Positions 1-7,676 of a stretch of DNA of 33,890 nt are shown piece after piece. Both the position numbers and the translations under genes were made by a program. The notes under the pieces were generated by a model, which searched no databases, was not told the origin of the DNA, and was given only the letters and a program-made list of their open reading frames with translations. The stretch lies in NCBI GenBank assembly GCA_030741055.1, contig JASLWC010000010.1:1-33890 (forward strand). The letters are read 5' to 3'. The first letter of the stretch is position 1, and each line of letters starts with the position of its first letter. Origin of the DNA: Prochlorococcaceae cyanobacterium ETNP18_MAG_14 (GTDB taxonomy: Bacteria > Cyanobacteriota > Cyanobacteriia > PCC-6307 > Cyanobiaceae).

Positions 1-278
1 CTAACTAAATTCAATAGTATGTGTTTATCTCCTGCAGATAAAGGCACAATCATTGCTCCTATCACAATATTGCTAATTCAATAGTCTTGTTGCATTAACT
101 AAATACTAAGCCTTATATCACACGTGTATCAAAATATAGCCTAAGCAATTAGAATGACTATCAAAGAACTGAAGCAATCAATTAGATCAATGACAGCCGC
201 ATTGCAAGGTTATACCCTGAGGCATTGGGAAGAAGCTCAAAGCACCTTGTTAAATATAAAAATAGATCCTGGCAAGAT
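1..278. other. AT-rich upstream region of the ABC importer operon
   Basis: No credible gene is seen here. The stretch holds a 7-bp perfect hairpin at 24-42 (TTTATCT, loop CCTGC, AGATAAA), an 11-bp direct repeat AATTCAATAGT at 8-18 and 75-85, and an 8-bp palindrome ACACGTGT at 120-127. It must contain the promoter of the importer operon unless that operon begins outside the window. I cannot assign a -10/-35 pair with confidence. The repeat and palindrome could be operator sites or chance in AT-rich DNA. Confidence 0.5.
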
Positions 279-1547
279 ATGACTAGTAAGAGAGCCTGGG
301 CTTTGGCAATACTGCTCTTACTAACCAGCTTTGCACTTGTAACAAGCTGGGCTTTGATCTTGCGCCCCATCCAGGTCAACATCTTGATGCCAGCATCTAT
401 TGCTAAATCAACAGCTGGTCTTGTACGCCAATTCAACAATGATCATCACGGCTATATCAATCTTCAGGTAACTCAAGGACCTCAGGACACGGAAGCGATG
501 TCTGACCTTGCGATCAGCAGTCTGCTTTTGGGTAAAAGCCCATACGATGCACTTCTAATTGATGTGCACTGGCTACCAAAATATGCGAGGGCTGGATGGC
601 TGACCCCTCTAGATCCCTGGATCGAGCAGCAGGAGATTGACTCACTTGCTCCGGGTGCGCAGCTGGGCAATAGCTACGACGACCATCTCTATCGATGGCC
701 GCTTATGGCTGACATGGGCTTGCTCTATTGGCGGACTGATCTGATTAGCAAGCCACCGCGAACCCCTGAGGAGCTTGTCAAAGTTAGTCAGAGACTTCAG
801 CAAGAAGGAAAGGTCCCCTATGGTTATATCTGGCAGGGTCGACAATATGAAGGCCTCAGCTGTGTTTTTCTTGAAGTTCTTGATGGGTTTGGTGGTCAAT
901 GGCTGACCCCTGGAACCGACGCCGTTGGCCTCGATAGCTCCGCCAGTGTTAAGGCTGCAGGTTGGTTACGTGATCTGATCATTAGTGGTGTGAGTCCTGA
1001 GGCAGTAGTGAACTACTCCGAGCCTGAAACTCTTCAAGCCTTTAAATCTGGTGATGCAGCCCTGATGCGTAACTGGCCGTATGCCTGGGGTGAAGTTCAG
1101 AAAGACAACAGCCCAATAAAAGGCAAAGTAGGAGTAACCACAATGGTTGCTGCGCCAGGCCATACATCCACTGCCACCCTAGGCAGCTGGGGATTCTCCA
1201 TCCTCAAGGGATCATCAAATCCTGAAGCTGCAGCCGAGGCGATTGCCTTTCTCACGTCAACATATGCACAGAAACAATTATTTCTCAACTACAGCTACAC
1301 GCCGACCAAAGCAACACTATTCAAAGACCCGGAACTTCTCTCAAAATCACAAATCCTTCCGGATCTTGCCAAGGCATTGCAGCACACGGAGCAACGTCCA
1401 CAAACACCCCTTTATGCGCAGATTAGTGATGTATTGCAACGACAACTTAGTTCAATACTCACGAGTCAAAGTGAGCTCAAGACTGCCATGGACCGCGCTC
1501 AAGTAAACACCGAGCAGATTCTTCTTGCAGCAGGTGAAACACGATGA
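279..1547 (+). CDS. ABC importer sugar/compatible-solute-binding protein (family 1 SBP, GgtB/ThuE-like)
   Basis: Periplasmic substrate-binding component of a carbohydrate ABC importer, 422 residues. An N-terminal hydrophobic segment (about residues 5-28) with no lipobox cysteine suggests a membrane anchor or uncleaved signal. Family-1 signatures follow: DVHWLP at 95-100, AGWLTPLD at 105-112, LLYWRTDL at 148-155 and QGRQYEGL at 186-193, a pattern typical of trehalose/maltose/glucosylglycerol binders. The same frame stays open to a TTG at 225, but the ATG at 279 sits just before the hydrophobic segment and is preferred. The stop overlaps the next gene by 4 bp (ATGA), so all four importer genes are probably one transcript. 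Substrate is inferred only: in Synechocystis the related GgtABCD system takes up glucosylglycerol, sucrose and trehalose. Confidence 0.85.
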   Translation: MTSKRAWALAILLLLTSFALVTSWALILRPIQVNILMPASIAKSTAGLVRQFNNDHHGYINLQVTQGPQDTEAMSDLAISSLLLGKSPYDALLIDVHWLPKYARAGWLTPLDPWIEQQEIDSLAPGAQLGNSYDDHLYRWPLMADMGLLYWRTDLISKPPRTPEELVKVSQRLQQEGKVPYGYIWQGRQYEGLSCVFLEVLDGFGGQWLTPGTDAVGLDSSASVKAAGWLRDLIISGVSPEAVVNYSEPETLQAFKSGDAALMRNWPYAWGEVQKDNSPIKGKVGVTTMVAAPGHTSTATLGSWGFSILKGSSNPEAAAEAIAFLTSTYAQKQLFLNYSYTPTKATLFKDPELLSKSQILPDLAKALQHTEQRPQTPLYAQISDVLQRQLSSILTSQSELKTAMDRAQVNTEQILLAAGETR

Positions 1548-2428
1548 TCCAACTGCTTCTACTGCCAGCAGCACTACTAATTGCACTGATCTTTGGTATC
1601 CCTCTTCTGCGTTATTTATGGTTGAGTTTCCATGCAGATTCAGTTATCACTAGCTTAGTAGCTATCCCAAACAATGGAGCCAATTGGTTTCGCCTATTTA
1701 ACGACCAACGCTTCTGGCAGGACACATACCAAACAGCTCGTTTCGCATTTGTTTCAGTCAGCCTCGAAATATTTTTAGCGCTAGGAATAGCCCTCTTGCT
1801 CGATCAACGCTGGAGGGGAAGAGGTGTGGTAAGGGCAATCACTTTACTTCCATGGGCACTACCCACCACTGTTATGGCTTTGGGCTGGAGATGGATCTTT
1901 AATACTCCTAACGGGCCAATTGAGCAGTTCGCAAAACTGATTGGTCTACAACATTTATATGGACTACAAGATCTAAATATACTTGCAAATCCAAGCCTCA
2001 CCTGGCTAGCCACTGTAGTTGGTGATGTTTGGAAAACTACGCCATTTGTTGCTCTGATTCTTTTGGCGGGATTGCAAACCATACCCAATGACTTGTACGA
2101 AGCATTTGATCTTGAAGGAGGCAAACCATGTGCCGGTTTATTCAAGATCACTCTGCCTCTCTTGCAGCCCTATTTACTATTAGGCCTGTTATTTCGCCTA
2201 GCTCAAGCCTTTGGTGTATTCGATCTTATTCAGGTGATGACCGGTGGAGGCCCGGCTAGTAGCACAGAAAGCCTGGCGCTATATGCCTATTTAAATGCGA
2301 TGCGATTCCTCGACTTTGGCTATAGCGCCACTGTGATGATTGCTAGTTTTCTGCTCTTGGTCTTTATTTGCCTTTTTGGTTGGTTGGTTATCCATCAGAC
2401 CAAGCATTTTCGAGAGGTAGTTAAGTGA
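1544..2428 (+). CDS. ABC importer permease 1 (MalF/UgpA type, GgtC-like)
   Basis: First inner-membrane subunit of the importer, 294 residues with about six hydrophobic spans. The cytoplasmic EAA loop that contacts the ATPase is visible at about 185-210 (YEAFDLEGG, then ITLPLLQPY), with F replacing the second A of EAA. Start ATG overlaps the upstream stop by 4 bp, and its own stop overlaps the next gene by 4 bp, indicating translational coupling. Gene order binding protein, permease 1, permease 2, ATPase is the usual order of carbohydrate importers of the CUT1 class. It presumably forms a heterodimer with the next gene product to pass the sugar delivered by the binding protein. Confidence 0.9.
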   Translation: MIQLLLLPAALLIALIFGIPLLRYLWLSFHADSVITSLVAIPNNGANWFRLFNDQRFWQDTYQTARFAFVSVSLEIFLALGIALLLDQRWRGRGVVRAITLLPWALPTTVMALGWRWIFNTPNGPIEQFAKLIGLQHLYGLQDLNILANPSLTWLATVVGDVWKTTPFVALILLAGLQTIPNDLYEAFDLEGGKPCAGLFKITLPLLQPYLLLGLLFRLAQAFGVFDLIQVMTGGGPASSTESLALYAYLNAMRFLDFGYSATVMIASFLLLVFICLFGWLVIHQTKHFREVVK

Positions 2429-3243
2429 TTCGAACGCGCAACCTATGGATCACAGTACTGCTGCTCTGGTCATTAGCCCCTCTGCTATGGCAGCTGTATA
2501 CGTCCTTTTGCAGCAATGAAAGCCTGATCCATACATTTGCAACCCACCAACATCGTTGGACCCTCGAGAACTATCGCCAAGTTCTGACGGCAAATCCACC
2601 CTTTTGGCGCTACCTCTTAAACAGTGCATTCGTTGGCATCTCCTCAACGGGGTTAACACTGCTCCTAGCTATTCCAGCTGCATATTCATTAGTAAAAGTT
2701 CCACGAAATTTTGCAAGAGGTGCACGGCTTTTTCTCCTAGGGGCAGCTCTGTTTCCATATGTACTTCTATTTCTGGCGTTATTGGAAATAGCCAGAAGCT
2801 TGAACCTCGGGAACAATCTGCTTGCGCTGAGTTTTCCCTACGCCGCCCTATCAATGCCACTAGCGGTCTTACTACTGTCATCAGCTTTCCGTGATTTACC
2901 CTCTGAAATAGAGGAAGCGGCAAGGCTTGAGGGTTTGGGATTGTGGCAAAGATTGAGATGGGTGTTAATTCCCCTAATCGGTCCTGCTACTGCAAGTACT
3001 GCCATCTTAGTTTTTCTCTTCTCCTGGAACGAATATCCAATTGCTCTGACCTGGATTAGTACTACTGATTTACTCACACTTCCTGTTGCCATTGCTCGCA
3101 TTGCCGGTTCGTCGGTTTACTCAATTCCCTACGGCGCCTATGCAGCAGCAACAGTGCTCGGATCCCTACCATTGTTGTTGCTGGTAATCATCTTCCAGCG
3201 GCAAATCGTTTCTGGACTCACTCAAGGAGCGATTAAAGGATGA
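2425..3243 (+). CDS. ABC importer permease 2 (MalG/UgpE type, GgtD-like)
   Basis: Second inner-membrane subunit, 272 residues and about six spans. The EAA loop is canonical at 164-184 (EAARLEGLG, then LIPLIGP). The start is GTG at 2425, whose bases overlap the preceding TGA (GTGA), and the frame offers no better ATG. It overlaps the downstream ATPase by 4 bp. Partner of the preceding permease; the pair forms the channel of the importer. Confidence 0.9.
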   Translation: MIRTRNLWITVLLLWSLAPLLWQLYTSFCSNESLIHTFATHQHRWTLENYRQVLTANPPFWRYLLNSAFVGISSTGLTLLLAIPAAYSLVKVPRNFARGARLFLLGAALFPYVLLFLALLEIARSLNLGNNLLALSFPYAALSMPLAVLLLSSAFRDLPSEIEEAARLEGLGLWQRLRWVLIPLIGPATASTAILVFLFSWNEYPIALTWISTTDLLTLPVAIARIAGSSVYSIPYGAYAAATVLGSLPLLLLVIIFQRQIVSGLTQGAIKG

Positions 3244-4223
3244 GTTTAATTCTTGAAAACATTGGCCGCCGTGTTGGCCGAAACTGGATTGTTCGTCATC
3301 TACAGCTTGAAGTAGCTGAAGGTGAATGCCTTGCCTTACTTGGGCCAAGTGGATGTGGCAAGAGCAGCACACTGAGGCTCATAGCAGGGCTCGATCAAGC
3401 CGATGAAGGAACCATCTTTATTAAAGGCAAAGATGTCACGACGGTGTCACCTGTAGACCGCCGTATCGGAATGGTCTTCCAGAGCTATGCCCTATTCCCA
3501 CATTTAACAGTTGCCGAAAACCTTGCTCTTGGACTTCGGGTTCGCAAGTTCTCAGCCACTGATCAACAAAAAAGAGTGGCCTCAATTTTGAACTTAATGC
3601 AATTGGAAGATCATGCAAGACAACGCCCAGCACAACTCTCAGGCGGTCAGCGTCAAAGAGTTGCTCTGGCCAGGGCTTTACTCAGAGATCCTCTCGTGTA
3701 CTTACTCGATGAACCAATGAGCAATCTAGATGCTCAACTACGCGAAGATCTACGTCCAGAATTGCGCCGTCTGATCCTTAAAGACGGACAACCAGTTGTT
3801 TACGTCACCCATGATCAACATGAAGCCATGGCCATGGCCCATCGGATTGGTGTAATGCGTGACGGGCAACTTGAACAAGTTGGTAGCCCCCAAGAGCTTT
3901 ATCACCAGCCAACTTCAACATTTGTGGCTAGTTTCATCGGACGCCCCCAGATCAACCTCTTGCCAGCCGAATCAGGCATTATCAAAGCTATCCGGCCAGA
4001 GGATCTAAAACTTAGTTCACAAGGCCTACCTTGTCGTCTTATCCATAGGGAATGGCTGGGAACCTCCCAGCTTTGGCTTCTAGAAAGCCCACGTGGTCAA
4101 CTAAGGATGCTGACCGCTGGGGATACCTCTATTCCTGCAAATATTCAATTGGAGTGGTCTACAAAAAAAGAACATCTATTTGATGCCAATTCAGGCTTAA
4201 GATCCAAATATCCAACTAGCTAG
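3240..4223 (+). CDS. ABC importer ATPase (MalK/UgpC family, GgtA-like)
   Basis: Cytoplasmic ATPase energising the importer, 327 residues. Visible motifs: Walker A GPSGCGKS (35-42), Q-loop VFQSYALFPH (79-88), signature LSGGQ (133-137), Walker B VYLLDE (153-158), D-loop SNLD (161-164) and the H-loop VTHDQHEAMA. A C-terminal TOBE-like region contains IKAIRPEDLKL. It is shorter than typical MalK/UgpC proteins (about 360-370 residues), so the C-terminal regulatory domain is trimmed. It is the last gene of the importer operon and ends about 90 bp from the convergent csaB stop. In Synechocystis the ATPase gene ggtA lies apart from ggtBCD, whereas here all four genes are together. Confidence 0.92.
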   Translation: MSLILENIGRRVGRNWIVRHLQLEVAEGECLALLGPSGCGKSSTLRLIAGLDQADEGTIFIKGKDVTTVSPVDRRIGMVFQSYALFPHLTVAENLALGLRVRKFSATDQQKRVASILNLMQLEDHARQRPAQLSGGQRQRVALARALLRDPLVYLLDEPMSNLDAQLREDLRPELRRLILKDGQPVVYVTHDQHEAMAMAHRIGVMRDGQLEQVGSPQELYHQPTSTFVASFIGRPQINLLPAESGIIKAIRPEDLKLSSQGLPCRLIHREWLGTSQLWLLESPRGQLRMLTAGDTSIPANIQLEWSTKKEHLFDANSGLRSKYPTS

Positions 4224-4315
4224 TTAAGTCTAAAAAATCGGCGGACAATCATTAAATGCTTACAACTAAACTATTTACTTAATATTCTATTCTCAAAATT
4301 AGATGGGAGACTCTA

Positions 4316-5386
4316 TTATATGTGCTCAAAGAAATTGCACAGCACCTTATTATGATTAGAAGCCTTCTCCCTAATTGATTCAATCTTAGCAAGGTCAGGG
4401 GGGACATCTAAGGTTCTTTGCCAAAGCCCAGCAAGTAGACGAAAATCGGGCAAAGCATGCAAATCTATAAATGGCACATCAGCCATGGCAGCAGCAGCAG
4501 ATACTTTTGGGTCATAACTAAGTGCAGCCGTAGGGCTACCGGTTAATTGAGCAAGAATGAGTGCATGCAACCTCATGGGAATAACTAACCTGGCCATTGC
4601 GAACTGTTCCATAGCCTCTGCTACAGAATCGACAGCAATATTTCTACTACGTGATCTCAGATTGGAGCTTATAAGGCCTTTACTCTCTAAATCCAGAAAT
4701 AACTCTCCATCCTGCTGTTTATGAAAAGCAAGCCAATGAACTGGAACATCAATGTCTTTCAGGATCATCTCAAGGGCTTGGATCAAATGCTGCCAGCCCA
4801 AGCGGTCAAGCATTGCAATAGGACGCCAACAAAGCACAACAGCCTGGCCACCTTTCCATTTCAAGCAAGGAAACTGCCAAACCGGATCAGGTGCCATCGA
4901 CATCGGCATAGGAAGAAACCAACGTTGAGCCAACTGGAAGGATTCTGGATCTCTCCAACTAATCACCTGCACCCAGCGCAGAACCCGCCGCACTATCCAG
5001 CGGCTAAAGCGATTTCGTAAGGGACCTAACCCCTGACCCCAAAGCAAAACAGGCAAGCCACGCTGACGGGCTGCTGCAATCAAGATGATGTAATAGATCA
5101 AACTTTTAAAACTTGTGCTGTCCTGCAACAGGCTGCCGCCGCCAAGGACCAAAGCATCAACCTGACGAAGTGCTAAGAGAGTCTTGATCAATGAGCGGCG
5201 GTCAACGATTCGAGCCTTCGGTGCAAAGGCCTGAATAGCCATCAAATCGTTAGCCGTGATGCAAGGCTGCAAATGCTCAGGAAGTCCCTGAAGTAAAACC
5301 TGCAAAAGTGCATCGTCGCCAAGGTTGTGCTCTCCGTAATAACCGCACAACAGAACCACTGAGCACTCCCTTGCCTGAACTTTCAT
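4316..5386 (-). CDS. csaB: Polysaccharide pyruvyl transferase family protein (CsaB)
   Basis: Predicted enzyme that adds a pyruvate ketal from phosphoenolpyruvate to a cell-wall or surface polysaccharide; 356 residues. The N-terminal family motif is GYYGEHNLGDDALL (15-28), and the C-terminal half has RLHALILAQLTGSP followed by ALSYDPKV, both typical of CsaB-like proteins. An in-frame TTG lies two codons upstream (5392), but the ATG at 5386 is preferred. It is transcribed towards the importer operon and diverges from the Ycf49 gene, so it is probably monocistronic. The acceptor polysaccharide cannot be told from sequence; in other bacteria the ketal anchors SLH-domain proteins. Confidence 0.85.
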   Translation of the reverse strand: MKVQARECSVVLLCGYYGEHNLGDDALLQVLLQGLPEHLQPCITANDLMAIQAFAPKARIVDRRSLIKTLLALRQVDALVLGGGSLLQDSTSFKSLIYYIILIAAARQRGLPVLLWGQGLGPLRNRFSRWIVRRVLRWVQVISWRDPESFQLAQRWFLPMPMSMAPDPVWQFPCLKWKGGQAVVLCWRPIAMLDRLGWQHLIQALEMILKDIDVPVHWLAFHKQQDGELFLDLESKGLISSNLRSRSRNIAVDSVAEAMEQFAMARLVIPMRLHALILAQLTGSPTAALSYDPKVSAAAAMADVPFIDLHALPDFRLLAGLWQRTLDVPPDLAKIESIREKASNHNKVLCNFFEHI

Positions 5387-5458
5387 AGCCAAGCAAAGAG
5401 TGTGTTTTCCATTATCAGCGATGGAACCTCCCTAGGCTTACCAAATCGACCTATTCAT

Positions 5459-5761
5459 GTGCACGCTTTATCTCTAGGCACTTGGTGGATCCACCTCACA
5501 TCCTTGTTGGAGTGGATGCTCGCAATCGTGCTTGTTGTGCAATGGGGAAAGCTGAACCAGACAAGGGCTATGTCTTGGTTGGCTCTAGCAATGCTCCCCA
5601 ATTTGGCCAGTGCCATGACTGCAATTACATGGCACATTTTTGATAACAGCCAAGCCCTAGGTGGACTTGTTGTGCTTCAAGCCTGGCTGACCATGATCGG
5701 GAACTGCTGCTTAGCCGCAGCAACCTGGAATTTGCTACGTCCAGAAAGGCAGCGGTCATGA
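5459..5761 (+). CDS. Ycf49-like DUF2499 membrane protein
   Basis: Small integral membrane protein of unknown function, about 100 residues with three hydrophobic spans, conserved in cyanobacteria and plastids (DUF2499, Ycf49-like). Seen directly: HALSLGTWWIHLTSLLEW near the N-terminus, then AMLPNLASAM and TWHIFDN. The frame is open to a GTG at 5402, but that would leave only 15 bp for two divergent promoters with csaB. The GTG at 5459 gives the family-typical beginning HALSLxTWxIH and a 72-bp gap. It overlaps the next gene by 4 bp (ATGA), and psaK follows, so a thylakoid role is suggested by context only. Confidence 0.8.
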   Translation: MHALSLGTWWIHLTSLLEWMLAIVLVVQWGKLNQTRAMSWLALAMLPNLASAMTAITWHIFDNSQALGGLVVLQAWLTMIGNCCLAAATWNLLRPERQRS

Positions 5762-6096
5762 ACATTGCCACTCCAGCAGAAATATTAAGTGCTTTTGTAT
5801 CGATGGACCCAGGCCCACTATATGGACTCTCTTTGATCCCCTACCTGTTCTTCTTGTGGTGGGCTCAGCAGTGCAAAACCATTCCAAAACTTGCCCTGTG
5901 GGGATTCAGGCTCACACTTCTTTTTGTTGTGATGACAATCGTTTTCGCAATCCTTGCAAGCCAGCGTTATGGACTTGAACTGGTCGAAGTAGATCGATTC
6001 CACGGAGCAGCAGAGGCCTTTTTGGTGCTCAGCGATACCCTCATTGTTCTGGGTTTTTTACGTGCAGGCCGGCAGCGGGTGGTAAAAAACTCTTAA
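5758..6096 (+). CDS. DUF3593 membrane protein
   Basis: A 112-residue protein with three likely membrane spans (about 20-35, 47-68, 86-101), matching what I remember of the DUF3593 family of cyanobacteria and chloroplasts. The conserved-looking segment MDPGPLYGLSLIPYLFFLWW spans residues 16-35. Start ATG overlaps the stop of the preceding Ycf49-like gene (ATGA), so the two are translationally coupled and probably work together. psaK begins 68 bp later on the same strand. Function is unknown; a role in thylakoid membrane or photosystem biogenesis is an inference from partnership and context. Confidence 0.8.
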   Translation: MNIATPAEILSAFVSMDPGPLYGLSLIPYLFFLWWAQQCKTIPKLALWGFRLTLLFVVMTIVFAILASQRYGLELVEVDRFHGAAEAFLVLSDTLIVLGFLRAGRQRVVKNS

Positions 6097-6164
6097 GAGG
6101 AACAGTTTCTATGTCAAGAACATCACTCGATGTTGGAAAATAGATCGTCGCTTCCACGGTCCAC

Positions 6165-6425
6165 ATGTTCACGCACCTACTAGCTGCAGCTGCTCCTTCC
6201 ACATTCACCTGGTCGCCTGCTGTGGGCATGGTGATGATCGCCTGCAACGTGCTCGCATTTGTCATTGCTAAGGCCAACATCGAGAAGCAAAACGAAGGCT
6301 TCGACATGCCTAATAACAGGTTCTACGGCGGTATGAGCCACGGTGCCGTTGTTGGTTCCCAATGCTTAGGCCACATTCTGGGCATGGGCACAATCCTTGG
6401 CCTTGCTTCACGCGGAGTTCTCTGA
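6165..6425 (+). CDS. psaK: Photosystem I reaction centre subunit PsaK
   Basis: Peripheral photosystem I subunit in the thylakoid membrane, 86 residues. Two transmembrane spans are visible (about 17-37 and 58-83) around a hydrophilic loop EKQNEGFDMPNNRFYGG. The second span, GAVVGSQCLGHILGMGT, is typical of PsaK. PsaK sits at the outer edge of PSI and binds a few chlorophylls. Its length fits the family. The ATG at 6165 is the only start before the first span. It is followed 9 bp downstream by a strong hairpin. It lies 68 bp after the DUF3593 gene, so it may have its own promoter or share the upstream transcript. Confidence 0.95.
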   Translation: MFTHLLAAAAPSTFTWSPAVGMVMIACNVLAFVIAKANIEKQNEGFDMPNNRFYGGMSHGAVVGSQCLGHILGMGTILGLASRGVL

Positions 6426-6434
6426 ACATCAAAT

Positions 6435-6463
6435 ATGGGCTGGCGAATTCATCGCCAGCCCAT
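6435..6463. terminator. Strong 12-bp hairpin between psaK and the reductase gene, candidate bidirectional terminator
   Basis: Perfect 12-bp inverted repeat: ATGGGCTGGCGA (6435-6446), loop ATTCA, TCGCCAGCCCAT (6452-6463). It starts 9 bp after the psaK stop and contains the last four codons and stop of the leftward reductase gene. Neither side is followed by a long T run, so it may act as an mRNA 3' end stabiliser rather than as a classical Rho-independent terminator. Confidence 0.55.
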
Positions 6464-7666
6464 CAAATAAGGCAAAAACCGAAATCCATAGCGCTCAAAG
6501 CGATAGTCGAACAGCAAACGACTTAGATCCTCAGCGTTTGCACTCTCTGAAAGCGCATTTATCAAGCTTCCCAAGCGTCGATCTCCCTTTTGATCGTACA
6601 AACCCCACCAGGTTCGTTTAGCTAAACGTCCTGAAAGATTCCAACGCCAGCCCAGCCGTCGACTTAGGCGCCTTTCAAAATGCAGTAAAGCTTTTTTGTT
6701 CTTGCGATCACTGGCATCAAGAGGCTGCGAACAAACCTCGATCAACAAAGGCGCAAGAACATCAGCACTGACAAGAGCATGCCGGATTCCTTCACCGCCA
6801 AGCAAATTGGCTGTGCTTACAGCATCACCAACTCCAACAACCCGACCCTTAACGTGCGCTTCACTACGGCGAATGCTGCTGCGTATAACACCACCATGTC
6901 GATCTAGAACAGATAGACCATCGAGCTGATTCCTGACTAGAAGTCGTTTTAACAAACTGCCCAATGGTTCAAGGCCCCGCTTAAGCGGTGGTGGCAAACG
7001 GCAAATCCCAACCTTCAATTGATCGCCTGCCATCGGAAAAATCCATCCATAACCGTATGGAACCCACTGGGAGCCCATGAAGAAGCTGACTCGATCACGC
7101 CAAAAATCTGTGTTTTGTTTATCTCCCTGAAGGATCCACTCAACGCCAAAGCCATCAAGGACCATATCTGCTCTAAAAGCCTTTGATGGAAGCGAACTGC
7201 CCAATAGAAAGCGACTATGGCCAGTGGCATCAACAACCCAGCTCACTCTCCTTGTCTGGAACGTGCCATCAGGGCCAAGTAATTCAACATCTGCCCAGTC
7301 AGGGAAAGAAAGAACTGATTTAACGCGCCAGCCACGCAAAAATTCGACACCTTCCTCAATCGCTCGTTGCCATAACTGCTGTCTTAATGTCCCAAAATCC
7401 AGCACTGCACCAAGGTCATTCTGACTCCACCATTGATATTTGGTTCCTTCAGGATCAAATAATTGCCAGCCATGCCAACGAGCTGATATCGATTCAACAG
7501 GAATACATAAATCAGCAAGCGCTTGGATAGGAACAACAGCACTAGAGAAAGCATCCTGCTGAGCATCTACAAGACGCTCTACAAGAGTTACCGATACACC
7601 CTTGCTAGCAAGCCTTTGAGCAAGACGAGCGCCAGCAGGGCCGGCCCCAGCAACCAGAACAGTCAA
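6449..7666 (-). CDS. FAD-dependent oxidoreductase, geranylgeranyl-reductase-like
   Basis: Flavoprotein of 405 residues with the N-terminal dinucleotide-binding motif GAGPAG (6-11) and an acidic VER end of the second beta strand. Further motifs are VVDATGHSR in the middle and GVGDAVSTANLLGGEGI towards the C-terminus, as in the geranylgeranyl reductase / p-hydroxybenzoate hydroxylase superfamily. The start is TTG at 7666: a stop lies in frame 5 codons upstream and the nucleotide-binding motif begins at residue 6, so no other start works. It lies 10 bp downstream of dxs on the same strand, suggesting co-transcription and a possible isoprenoid or pigment substrate (inference). It is not a typical ChlP or CrtL lycopene cyclase by its N-terminal sequence. 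Substrate unknown. Confidence 0.75.
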   Translation of the reverse strand: MTVLVAGAGPAGARLAQRLASKGVSVTLVERLVDAQQDAFSSAVVPIQALADLCIPVESISARWHGWQLFDPEGTKYQWWSQNDLGAVLDFGTLRQQLWQRAIEEGVEFLRGWRVKSVLSFPDWADVELLGPDGTFQTRRVSWVVDATGHSRFLLGSSLPSKAFRADMVLDGFGVEWILQGDKQNTDFWRDRVSFFMGSQWVPYGYGWIFPMAGDQLKVGICRLPPPLKRGLEPLGSLLKRLLVRNQLDGLSVLDRHGGVIRSSIRRSEAHVKGRVVGVGDAVSTANLLGGEGIRHALVSADVLAPLLIEVCSQPLDASDRKNKKALLHFERRLSRRLGWRWNLSGRLAKRTWWGLYDQKGDRRLGSLINALSESANAEDLSRLLFDYRFERYGFRFLPYLMGWR

Positions 7667-7676
7667 GAAGCCTGGT

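Noticed and set aside
6449-7666. Reductase as lycopene cyclase (CrtL) or the chlorophyll geranylgeranyl reductase ChlP
   Set aside because: The FAD motifs fit the wider superfamily, but the N-terminal and central motifs do not match what I know of CrtL or ChlP; only the general family is claimed.
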